From NCBI GenBank assembly GCA_963729875.1, contig CAVSPR010000005.1, positions 310,001 through 374,000 on the forward strand: a DNA stretch of 64,000 nt, written 5' to 3'. Shown here one piece after another: positions 34,718-44,836 of the stretch. The position numbers and the translations under genes are program-made. This DNA comes from DATBSL01 sp963729875 (GTDB lineage: Bacteria > Acidobacteriota > Vicinamibacteria > Fen-336). Below the pieces are notes generated by a model. It made no database searches and was not told the origin of the DNA. It saw nothing but the letters and a program-made list of their open reading frames with translations. Within the stretch, counting starts at the first letter, position 1. The number at the start of each line of letters is the position of its first letter.

Positions 34718-37700
34718 TCATTTGGCCCCGCCGAGGACGACCTTCAGCTCGTGTCGTCCCCCGTCGTCCGACAGCGGAACCGCCCGCGGGTCGACGGGCG
34801 TGCCGTCGAGCACGGCCTCGGCGACGCCCCGCGAGCGGCCTTCCGGGTTGACGACGTCGATCGCGTAGCGTGTCGCGCCGAAGCGCCAGGCGATGGAGTA
34901 CGCGGGCCAGGCCGCCGGGATGGACGGATCGATCTCGAAGGTCGCGCCGCGGCGTCTCAAGCCGAGGATGCTCTCGAGGCCGGCCCGGTACATCCAGCCC
35001 GCCGAGCCGGTGTACCAGGTCCAGCCCGCCCGGCCGGCGTGGGCGGGGTGCGCGAGCACGTCGCCTGCCAGGACGTACGGCTCGGCCTTGTAGCGCTCGA
35101 CGTCGGCCACGGTGCGCGTGTGGTTCGCGGGGTTGAGCATGTGGAAGATCTCGACCGCCTCGTCGCCGTTCCCGAGCCGCGCCATGGCCATCACCGCCCA
35201 GACGGCGGCGTGGGTGTACTGGCCCCCGTTCTCCCGCACCCCGGGCGGATAGCCCTTGATGTAGCCGGGGTCCTGGGGCGAGCGGTCGAAGGGAGGCGTG
35301 AGCAGGGCGACCAGCCGATGCCCGCGCCGCACCAGGTGAGCACGGACCGCGTCCATGGCGCGGTCGGCGAAGCGCTGGGGCACGGCCGCGGAGAGCACGG
35401 CCCAGGACTGCGCGACGCCGTCGATCCGGCACTCCTCGTTCTGGGCCGACCCGAGCGGGGAGCCGTCGTCGTAGTACCCGCGCCGGTACCAGTCGCCGTC
35501 CCAGGTCCGCTCGAGCACGCCCCCGAGCCGGGCGGCCTCCCGGCGGTAGCGCTCGGCCCGCTCGGCGTCGCCCCGCGCGTCGCACAGGGGCGCGAACTCG
35601 CCGAGCACGGCGTGCAGGAAGAACCCCAGCCAGGTGCTCTCGCCGCGGCCCTGCCAGCCGACGCGGTTCATGCCGTCGTTCCAGTCCCCGCTTCCGAAGA
35701 GCGGCAGCCCGTGCGCGCCGGCGGTCAGGCCCTTGTCGATCGCCCGCACGCAGTGCTCGAAGAGCGAGCCACGCTCGGCAGACACGCGCGGCTGGATGTA
35801 CGCCTCCTGCACGTCCGGGGCGAGCGGCGCGGCTTCCAGGAACGGCACGCCCTCGTCGAGGACGCCCGCGTCCCCGGTCGTCCGTGAGTAGTGAGCCGCC
35901 GCGTACGGCAGCCAGAGGAGGTCGTCCGAGCAGCGGGTGCGCGTACCCCGGCCGGTCGGCTCGTGCCACCAGTGCTGGACGTCGCCCTCGACGAACTGGT
36001 GGCCGGCCGCTCGCAGCAGGTGCTCGCGGGTGAGGTCCGGCCGGGCGAGCGTGAGCGCCATCGCGTCCTGGAGCTGGTCGCGGAAGCCGAACGCCCCGCC
36101 CGGCTGGTAGTACCCGGACCGCGCCCACAGCCGGCAGCTCAGGTTCTGGTAGAGGAGCCAGCGGTTCATCAGCAGGTCGAAGGAATCGTCCGGGGTGCTC
36201 ACCTGCACGGCATCGAGCGTCTGGTCCCACTCCTGACGCACGACGCGGAGCGCTCTCTCGGCCGCCGCGGCCGAGCCGTGGCGCGACACGAGCTCGCGAG
36301 CCGCGGCGGCGTCCCTCGCCTGGCCCAGGAGGAACACCACGGCTCGGGTTTCGCCGGGGAGGAGCGGGATCGAAAGGTGGAGCGCCGCGCAGGGGTCGAG
36401 GCCCGCGCCGAAGCGAGAGGAGAGCCCCTCGCGGGCGAGGGCGGCCGGCTGCGCGAGCGACCCGTTGCGGCCCAGGAACGACGCCCGGTCGCCGGTGGCC
36501 GAGCGCAGGGCCTCGCTCGCGTGGGCGAAGGCCACGTGCCCGGGGTACTCGGTGTTGTAGGGATTGCGGGCCAGGATCGCGCCGGTCGCCGGGTCGAGCT
36601 CGGTCACGACGTGGCGCGCCCGGCCCACGCGGGGCGGACCCAGGATCCACTCGTTGTAGGCGAAGACGCTCAGGCGGCGGGGGAGGCCGCTCTCGTTCGT
36701 CAGCGTGAGCCGCGAGATCTTCAGGGGATCGCTCGCGTCCACGAAGACGTCGAGCTCCTGGCGGATCCCGTGCGCGACCTGCGAGAAGCGGGTGAGGCCG
36801 GCCGAGTGCCGGACCAGGAGGTGGCTCGTCGCCGTGCGGCGCAGCGGGCTCACGGTCGGGGACCACGCCTCGCCCGTATCGTCGTCACGGACGAAGAGAG
36901 CCTCCGCCGTCGGGTCGCTGACGGGGTCGTTCGCGAAGGGCGTGATGCGGTTCTCGCGGCTGTTCCCGGCCCACGTGTAGGCGGACCCCCCGGCGGTGAC
37001 CACGGTGCCGAACACCGGATTGGCGATCACGTTCGCCCACGGCATCGGGGTGTTCACGTCTCCGTCGAGCAGCACCACGTAGTCTCGACCGCCCTCGGCG
37101 AAGCCGCCCAGGCCGTTGGCCAGGGCGAGAGGTGGCGCCTCGGGAGCCGCGTCGGACGCGGCGGCCGGATCCGGCGGCCGTGAGGGCACGAGGTCGGGCG
37201 GCTCCGGCTCGGGCCAGTAGGCGTAGGCGTGCTCGAGCTGCGCCGAGAGGTCGCCCTGATCGCCGCTGAGCACGGCCCGCGCCACGGAGGCGAGCAGCAC
37301 CCGCTCGGCTTCTCCCATGCGGTCGCCGCGGAGCAGGTAGGGCCCGCCGGGCTGGTGGTTCCACGCCCGCCACGGGCCGTTGTCGAGGAGCGCCGTCAGC
37401 TGGCCGTGCATCTCGTCGAGATAGCCGACGGGGTGCTCGTTCAGGATCACGACGTCGGCACGCAGCCCCTTGAGCCTCCAGTACTCCTGGGCCTGGAGGA
37501 CCTCGCGGACGAGCGGCAGATCGTCCTCCTCGACCACCCGCACGAGGAGGAGCGGGAGGTCGCCCGAGATGCCGTGAGGCCAGAGGCCTTCCTGGCCGAG
37601 CTCGCTGCGGGCCAGGATCTCCGGGCCCGCGCGCAGCGAGCGATCGGCGTACAGCACGCGCGACGCCAGCCGCTCGTACAGCAGGGCGTCCTCGCTCGTG

Positions 37701-40700
37701 ATGCCGAGGTGCCGCAGCGCGCTCTGCGCGTGCGCCAGGGCGAGGGCGAAGGTCCGTGCCGCCGAGCCCGGCTCGTGGTACTTCTGCGCGAGCGCCAGGG
37801 CCGTGTCGCGCGAGAGCGCCATGCCCGTGGCGAACGACAGCCGCACGAAGCCCCCGGGCGCTATGCGGACGCGCTGGCGCAAGCTGACCACGGGGTCGAG
37901 CACGACACCCGTCGTGCCGGAGAGAGAGCGTCCGTCGAGAGCCTGGGGATCGTCCGTCGAGCGCCCTCGGCCGAGGAATCGCGAGCGGTCCGTCTCCCAC
38001 TCGAGAGGGCCCTGCGTGCGGCCTTCGAGGCTGAGCACGTGCACGGCCCACAGCGCCGCCTCGTCGGCCGAGCGCGGCCGACGGCCGCACAGCAGCGCCG
38101 TTCTCTCCGGGAGGTACTCCGTCTCCACGAACAGCTTCCCGAAGGCGGGGTGGGCCAGGTCGTCCGCCGCCGGGGCGAGGACGATCTCGGCGTAGCTCGT
38201 GATCTCGATCTCTCTCTCGCGCGCTGTGGTTCGTCAGCGCCAGCCGCCGCACCTCGACGTCGTCCTCGGTCGAGACGGCGACGTCGAGGTGGGACGCGAC
38301 GGCGTCGTGGCGGAGGGCGAACGTCGCCTTCTCGGCCAGGAACGTCACCACGTAGTCCTCCGGCTCCGTTCGCGTCGGGTGGTAGGTCGCGGACCACACG
38401 TCCCCGCTGCGCACGTCCCGGAGATAGATGAACTGGCTTCCCGGGTCGCGGGTCGCGTCCTCGCGGTGGCGCGTCACGACCCGGTCACGGCAGAAGCTGG
38501 CGCCGCCGCCGGAGTTCGTCACGACCGTGGTGTAGCTTCCGTTCGACAGGAACTGCGCGTGCGGCCACAGCGTGTGCGGCGACCGGAAGCGGCGCAGGGC
38601 CTGCGCGGGAGCCGGGCCGGCCACGCGCGTCTCCTCGACCGGGCGGGGCTGGGTGATCGCGGCCGCGCGCGGAACCCGCTCCTGCAGCAGCAGCTCCGTG
38701 GCCTGCACGCGCGGGTCGGCATGGAAGCGCTTCACCATGAGATCGCCGAGGAGGACGTTGGCGAGGGAGACGAGCGTCATCCCCTGGTGGTGGGCCATGA
38801 AGGCCCGCACGACGGTTCCGCCGGACGGGGCGGGGCTCTCGCCGGCGGGCAGGTCGCCCACCGGCCCGTGCGTGTAGTCGATCGCCTCGTAGTAGCCGTG
38901 GGAGCCCGCGCGCCCCTCGTCCGAGAGGCGCCGCAGGTTGCGCACCGCGAGCTGCGGCTCCACCATCGCGGCGAGGGCCGTCGCGTACGGCGCCACGACC
39001 AGCTCGTCGGCGAGGCCCCGCTTCAGGCCGAGGCCGGGGACGCCGAAGGCCTTGTACTGGTAGTTGCCCTGGCGATCGCCGAGGTTGTAGGCGCACTCGG
39101 AGATCCCCCACGGCACCTCGCGTCCGGCGGCGTACTCGGCCTGGCGGCGCACGGCCATGCGGCAGCTCTGGTCGAGGAGCGTGTCCGGGTAGCTCTTCAT
39201 CACGAGCAGCGGCATCAGGTACTCGAAGGCGGTGCCGCTCCACGACAGGAGCGTCGGCGTGCCGTGGACGCTCGTCACCAGCCGTCCCAGGTGGAACCAG
39301 TGCGTCTCGGGCAGCTCGCCCCTCGCGATGGCGATGAAGCTCGCGAGGCGCGCCTCCGAGGCCAGGAGGTCGTAGTAGGACACGTCCAGGCGACCGGGGC
39401 CCTCGACGTCGGCGAGGCGATAGCCGATCGAGAGGATCCGGCGCTGCGGGTCGTAGAGGAACCGGAAGCCCATTCCCTCGGCGAAGGAGGCGGCCCGTCC
39501 GGCGAGGTCGTCGAGGCCCGCCTGCCGCAGTCCCTCGGCGAGCGCCATGAGCGCGCCCGCCAGGTTCCCGCTGTCGACCGTGGAGACGTAGCGGGGCGGG
39601 AGCGCGGCCAGGGTCTGCGTGTCGTACCAGTTGAGGAGGTGCCCCTCGTGCCGCTCCAGGCCCTCCATGGTCGTGAGCGTCGCATCGACCCTCTCGGCGA
39701 AGACGCCGGTGGCGATGAAGCCGAGGTCGTGGGCGGCCAGGGTCGCGAGGAGCCCCATCCCGATGTTCGTGGGCGAGGTCCGCTGGGCCACCCGGGGCGC
39801 GGGCGTCTCCTGGAAGTTGTCGGCGGGCAGGCCGTGGTGCTCGGGACCCATGAAGTCCTCGAAGTAGCGCCACGTGTCGCGGGCGACGCGCTCGAGGAAG
39901 GCGCGGTCCTCGGGAGAGAGCTCCTGCCGCCGCTCCGGCACGGGCCGGCTCAGGGCGTGGGCGACGAGCGGTGCGGCGGCCCACAGCACGAGCACCGGCA
40001 AGGCCGCCGCGAGAGCGGTCGGACGAGCTAAAGCCACCAGCGCGAGGCCGAGCAGGGCGATGAGCGGGCTCGCGATCATCGCCCTCACGAACGAGCCCGC
40101 GCCAGTGCGGTGGCGTCCCCGGTCGGCGCTGGCCGCGGCCGTCTCCCACTCCAGCATCCGGCTCTGCGTGGCCGTGAGCCGGACGAGCGTCAGGCCGATC
40201 GCGTGCACTCTCTCCCAGGCCTGGCTGGCGAGGAACGTCAGCTGCAGGCCGGTCTGCGCCAGCGCCGTGTTGGCATCCTCCCTCACCACGCGGAGGAAGA
40301 CACGCCACGGCTGCTGCGGTGGCGGCCCGCCGAGGGTGGTGAGGGCCAGCGGATAGAGGTTGAAGGCGAGCGCGGCCAGGACGGCGGCCGTCCAGAGCAG
40401 GGGGCTTCCCGGCAGGACCGTCCACGCGAGCAGCAGCAGGGCCACGGTCGCGGGCGCCATGAGGCTTCGTCTCAGGTTGTCCAGGATCTTCCAGCGAGAG
40501 ATGAGCGGCAGCTGGTTGCGGCGCAGGCCCGAGCGGGTGGGGACGACCGGGAAGAGCCACCACAGGATCTGCCAGTCGCCGCGGACCCAGCGGTGCTGGC
40601 GGCGCGCGTGAGCGAGGACGCTGGCCGGGTAGTCGTCCACGACCTCGATGTCCGTGACGAGCGCGGTGCGCGCGTAGAGCCCCTCGAAGAGATCGTGCGA

Positions 40701-42899
40701 GAGCAGCGCGTTCTCGGGCACGCGCCCCTCGAGGGCGGCGATGAACGCGTCCACGTCGTAGAGCCCCTTTCCCGTGAAGATCCCCTCGGCGAAGAGGTCC
40801 TGGTACGTGTCGGAGACCGCGGTCGTGTAGGGGTCGACGCCGGTGTGCCCCGCGTAGAGCCGCGCGAAGAGCGACCCGGCCGCGCTCGCCATGGTCACGC
40901 TCACGCGGGGCTGGAGGATCCCGTAGCCCTCGGTGACGCGGCCGAGCCGCAGGTCGAAGTGCGCCTGGTTCAGGGGATGGGCGGCGATGCCGATCAGCTT
41001 CTTCGCGGCGTCACGGGGCAGGCGCGTGTCGGAGTCGAGCGTGATGCAGTACCGCACGGCGGGGAAGACCGAGGCATCACCGGCCTCCACCGTGAAGCTC
41101 GTGTCCGTGGCCCCCCGGAGGATGCGGTTCCACTCCTCGATCTTGCCGCGCTTGCGCTCCCAGCCCATCCACACACCTTCGCCCGGGTTCCACTGCCGGA
41201 CGCGGTGGGCGAGGTAGAAGCGATCGCTCCGCCCCTCGGCGTGGCGCGCGTTGAGGGCCTCGATCCCGGCACGCGCGGCGCTCAGGATGGCTTCGTCCTG
41301 CGGCATCTCGCGCGCGGGGGCGTCCGCGAAGTCGCCGAGGAGCGCGAAGTGGACGCACGGATCGAGGTTGCCGAGGGCCAGCACCTCGAGGTGCTCCAGG
41401 AGCTCCCCGACTCTCTCGACGCTCGTCAGGAGCGTCGGCACCACGACCATGGTCCGCGCGCTCTCCGGCACCCCACCCAGGAAGTCGAGGCGGGGCAGCC
41501 GTCGCGGGGCGGCGAAACGGACGCACAGGCTCTGGACGACGGCGATCGCCACGTCGCTGGCGGGCAGCAGCAGGAGCAGCGCCACCCAGGCCAGCGGCCA
41601 GGGCGAGTGACTGCGCTCGTGCGCGTACGCGAAGCCGAGGCCGAGGAGCATGGCGGTCAGGAGGACGATCGTCCCGAGGTAGGCCGCGGTGGCGTGGGCG
41701 AAGAGGAAGCGCCGCGCGCGGCGGAGGAGGCGGGGACGGTAGGCTACGTCGGTCTCCAGATCGGCGCGTCCCTTGCCGATGAGATGGTGGCCGACGTGGA
41801 CCGCGCGCCCGGCCACGCCGCTCTCGGCGGCCTGGCGCGCGCTCTCGACGGTCCGCAGGGCCACCCGGAGCTGACTCTCCCCGGTGCCGTCGGCCAGGTC
41901 CTCCACCGCCTGGCGGTACCGGTCGCGGCTCAGGAAGTCCATGCGGCCGTAGACGGTGGCCGGGTCGCGCTGCAGGACCCCTTCCACGAGGCTCACCGAC
42001 TCGAAGTACTGGCTCCAGTCGAGCGTGGACAGGAGGCGGAGGCTCGTGATGACGTTCGCGACGGAGACCTGCGCTGCCGCCTGGCTCTGGTGCTCGCTGC
42101 GGATCGCCTCCTCGGCGGCCGTTCGCTGCGCGGCGAGATGGGCGTCCACGGCCGCCCGCACCGCCGAGAGGCGCGGGCCGTACTCGCGCACCCGCTGCAG
42201 CAGCTGCACGACGAACGCCGGGTGGATCTCCGGCGGGAGCGGCGGCGGTCGCCCGTGCCCGGCGGCGTCGATCTGCGCGACGTAGTCGTCGGCGGCCCGG
42301 CGGGCGTCGCGCGCGCCCGTCGCCTCCTCCGCCAGGCGGCGCAGGTTCTCGATGAGAGCGAGCTTGAGCATGCTGGGCCAGGCCCACAGCTCGCCGATCG
42401 TGAGCGGCGCGACCGTCTGGTAGCTGTTCATGAAGCGGAGGAGCTGCGGCCGGTCGAGGCGGCTGTCGCTGTGTCGGATCAGCTCCACGGCCATGGCGTA
42501 GACCCGCGCGTCCCCGGCGAGCTCGCGGGTGGCGAGCTTGGGCAGCTCGCGGTAGTAGGCGCGTGGAAGGTTCTGGCGCACGTCCCGGATCTCGGAGGCG
42601 ACCAGGTGGTAGTTGTCGAGCAGCCACTCCGCGGCCGCGGTGACGAACTCCCCCTTGTGGACGTCCTCGGCCATGGTGAGGTACGCCCCGCGGAGGACGC
42701 GCGCGTTGTCGTCGAAGCGCGGGAACAGGTCGCGCGCGTTGCGGCGCGGCGTGGGGTCGACGGTCAGGCGAGCCGCCAGGGCCTTGGCCCTCTCCTCGAG
42801 CCGCTCGATGCTCAGCAGCTCGTCCCGGAGCGGCTTCTCGGCAGGGGGGGCGCGACGTCGCCGGAGCCAGCGGAGGATCGTGTCGAGGACCGACGTCAC
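34718..42899 (-). pseudogene. cyclic beta-1,2-glucan synthase-like protein (NdvB/ChvB type), frameshifted at a GA repeat
   Basis: The whole gene is about 2727 codons, near the 2830 or so of ChvB/NdvB. From GTG 42899 come: an N-terminal region, several membrane helices, a GT84 glycosyltransferase domain (DTRLP, VTEGYGILQPRV, HARRQHRWVRGDWQ), and GH94-type phosphorylase modules (ISECAYN; MAHHQGMTL; SGDWNDGMNRVGW). At 38209-38218 a (TC)5 tract (GA on the sense strand) breaks the frame: one side ends LALTNHSARE, the other resumes EIEITSYAEIVLAP. The net shift equals two bases missing or four extra, compatible with slippage of GA units. It could be a sequencing artefact, mutation or phase variation. 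The start overlaps the HPF-like gene stop. Listed as broken, but both halves otherwise look under selection. Confidence 0.88.
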
Positions 42900-43246
42900 T
42901 GGATGGACCCGCGATGGCGCAGAGGCAACGCCAGGCGGCTGCCCCCGGGGCCTCCGTCGAGCGCTTCGGCCACGAGCAGCGCGAGGTGGGCCACGGAGCG
43001 GCCGACGGCCGCTTCCATCTGGCCGTTGATCGCCTCGGCACGGAGCACGAGCCCCGACTGCAGGCGAGCCTGGACGCGGCACCGCTGATCGACGCCGCCC
43101 AGCGGGTTGCGCGGCTCGGCGAGGCGGGCCCTCACTGCGTGAACCTCCGGGCCGAACCGGGTCATCGCGAGAAGCACGCGGCGTCGCACCTCGCCCCGGA
43201 GGGCCTTCGTGAGAACGAGACCCGTGCTCGTGACGTCGATCGTCAA
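42896..43246 (-). CDS. HPF/RaiA-like ribosome-associated protein
   Basis: 116 residues. TIDVTSTGLVLTKALRGEVRRRVLLAMTRF and the later GGVDQRCRVQARL...AINGQMEAAVGRSVAHL match the ribosome hibernation factor/YfiA fold (beta-alpha-beta-beta-beta-alpha). It lacks the C-terminal dimerisation domain of long HPF. The start is TTG 43246, where the family N-terminus begins, though its GGGAGA ribosome-binding site is very close. Its stop overlaps the GTG of the glucan synthase by four bases, so the two are coupled. A role outside the ribosome is possible given this partner. Confidence 0.7.
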   Translation of the reverse strand: MTIDVTSTGLVLTKALRGEVRRRVLLAMTRFGPEVHAVRARLAEPRNPLGGVDQRCRVQARLQSGLVLRAEAINGQMEAAVGRSVAHLALLVAEALDGGPGGSRLALPLRHRGSIQ

Positions 43247-43292
43247 TCTCCCAGCGGCGGCATGGTGCCGGAGCCCCCTTCGCAGCTACTGC

Positions 43293-43323
43293 AGTCTAGG
43301 GAGCCTGAGGCGACAGGGTCCAA
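43293..43323 (-). promoter_or_regulatory. candidate promoter of the HPF-like/glucan synthase operon
   Basis: On the minus strand TTGGAC (43318-43323), a 19-bp spacer and TAGACT (43293-43298), with a leader of about 40 nt to the TTG start. The same pair of boxes recurs before gnd. Confidence 0.4.
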
Positions 43324-43377
43324 TACCTGTTTGGGGGGTGTCCCATAGGCGACCTTCGATGTGTCGTCGGGGCGTGG
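43293..43377. repeat. duplicated regulatory block, copy A
   Basis: About 85 bp that aligns with 52497-52579. Shared islands: GTCTAGGGA, TCCAA, TGTTTGGG, TGTC-CATAGG, ACCTTC, GATGT-TCGTCGGGGCGTGG. The other copy lies between gnd and the LysR gene. Here the block is upstream of the HPF-like operon (minus strand); its right end, GGCGTGG, is not followed by a LysR gene. Confidence 0.8.
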
Positions 43378-43538
43378 CTCGGCTCGCGATCCGCTGCGGG
43401 AGGTCGCACGTGTCCCCACGGACCTCGTGGCGACGAGCGGGCGGGGGAACCTTGTCGCCACGCAGATCGGCCCGGACGGCGCGAGGCACGCGCGCGGGTC
43501 GCTCGCGGTGGATAATCGACCTCTCGCAGGAGGATGCT

Positions 43539-44024
43539 GTGTTCAAGAGCAACGCCGTCCGGAGCTGCGTGGAACTCCACGAGATCGAGCTCAGACGGTT
43601 CTGCGACGTGTGGGAGAAGTTCCGTGCCTCCGGCATACCGCTCCCGGAGACCGACGAGCCTTCGTACAGGTCCGCCGAGCATCTCGGCGGCCACGTCTTC
43701 CGCGCGGCGCGCAACTACCTCACCTGGATCGGGGAGTTCGTGAACCGGCCGGTCACGGATGTGGACTCGGACACCGACGCGGTGAGCATCGCGCGCAAGG
43801 GCCGCGTCTTCATGGACGGGGTCCTCGCGGCCTGGCGCCGGCATCTCGCGCTGCTCGAGGATGGGGAGCTCGCGCCGGCCACCCGCAAGTCCCGCTGGGG
43901 CGAAGACTACAACATCGAGCAGATGCTCGAGCACGCAGTGGTGCACCCGATGAGGCACCGCATCCAGCTGGAGCGGCTGATGTCGGCACAGGCTACAGTG
44001 ACTCCCAACAGGATAACGGGATAG
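43539..44024 (+). CDS. DinB-like four-helix protein
   Basis: 161 residues, all helical. The C-terminal IEQMLEHAVVHPMRHRIQLERL is the final helix of the DinB/YfiT metal-binding superfamily, and the preceding HLGGHVFRAARNYLTWIGEF supplies another helix with a His. The GTG start 43539 follows AGGAGG. The frame is open further upstream to a GTG at 43374 in the repeat block, but that stretch has non-coding composition. Substrate or ligand unknown; probably thiol-transfer or metal-binding. Confidence 0.7.
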   Translation: MFKSNAVRSCVELHEIELRRFCDVWEKFRASGIPLPETDEPSYRSAEHLGGHVFRAARNYLTWIGEFVNRPVTDVDSDTDAVSIARKGRVFMDGVLAAWRRHLALLEDGELAPATRKSRWGEDYNIEQMLEHAVVHPMRHRIQLERLMSAQATVTPNRITG

Positions 44025-44199
44025 GCGTTTCCTATCGCGCCGCCTGGGGCGGGGGGGCCACCGCGGCAGAGGGGACCTCCCGCCGTCAAGCCAGTGCGAG
44101 TGCCACCCGGAGGGCCTGATCCAGGGCCCGATCCCGTCGATGCCGCGACCGGCCGAGGATGCGCTGGGTCCCCCTCGGTGCACTGCGGGAACCCGGTCC

Positions 44200-44688
44200 C
44201 TAGTAGTGGACCGTCCCTTCGAGAGTCCAGCTGACCCCAGCCGAAGCCCAGGTCGGGTCGTCGAGCGTCTCGAGGAAGGCGGCGGCGATCGTGCCACGCG
44301 CAAGGTCAAACCGGCCGCTGCCCGTCTCGATCGTCAGGGTCGCCGTGCCAAGGACCTGGGTGTCCGATATGTACTTTCCGGTGGCCGTGTAGTGGCCCTG
44401 GATGCGGTCGCCGTTCGCGGCCACGATCTCGAACCGTCCGCCGGAGATCTCTCCAGAGGGAGACGTCGTGTGAGAGGTGTACATCTTCGCCAACCCGAGA
44501 TGCCTCAGCGTGCCCGTCACGTCGCCGGTGGTCGTCCAGGGTCCTTCATAGGGCCCCGCGAAGGTGAACCTGCCGTTCAGCACCCCGAAGACATCCCGGG
44601 GAACGGTCTTGGCTCCGTGGCTGCCGGCAGCAATGGCCGCGGCGGCAAACGCCAGGAGCAACGAGCATGACAGCACCGTCTTCTTCAT
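44200..44688 (-). CDS. small secreted lipocalin-like protein of unknown function
   Basis: 162 residues with a signal peptide (KKTVLSCSLLLAFAAAAIAAG). The mature chain is beta-rich: HLGLAKMYTSHT, GGRFEIVAANGDRIQGHYTATG, GTATLTIETGSGRFDLARGTI. I associate this pattern (HLG..., FTAANGD..., ITGGTGRF...) with a secreted beta-barrel family common in soil bacteria and not characterised. It diverges from the HTH-TPR regulator gene across a gap rich in GCGAC repeats, so it may be that regulator's target. Confidence 0.7.
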   Translation of the reverse strand: MKKTVLSCSLLLAFAAAAIAAGSHGAKTVPRDVFGVLNGRFTFAGPYEGPWTTTGDVTGTLRHLGLAKMYTSHTTSPSGEISGGRFEIVAANGDRIQGHYTATGKYISDTQVLGTATLTIETGSGRFDLARGTIAAAFLETLDDPTWASAGVSWTLEGTVHY

Positions 44689-44751
44689 AGCGCTCTCCTT
44701 GGCTGCGACGCCCTGTTCAGCGAGCAGGGTAGGCCGCTCCCCGTGTCGGGA

Positions 44752-44797
44752 GACGCGACCGGATGCGACAGGGCCGTGTGACGTCTCTTGTCGCGTC
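44752..44797. promoter_or_regulatory. GCGAC-repeat operator between divergent genes
   Basis: GACGCGAC (44752-44759) and GTCGCGTC (44790-44797) are perfect inverted 8-bp arms. Inside lie a second GCGACA (44765-44770), one helical turn from the first, and a TGTCGC (44789-44794). The site is between 44688 and 44837. Confidence 0.45.
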
Positions 44798-44836
44798 AGG
44801 GCGCGGCTGCTAGGCTTCCGGGATCCGGGAGCGCCT

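Noticed and set aside
39000..43088. A plus-strand frame of nearly 1000 codons opposite the glucan synthase
   Set aside because: Antisense shadow of a conserved gene; the composition is biased and no motif is visible.
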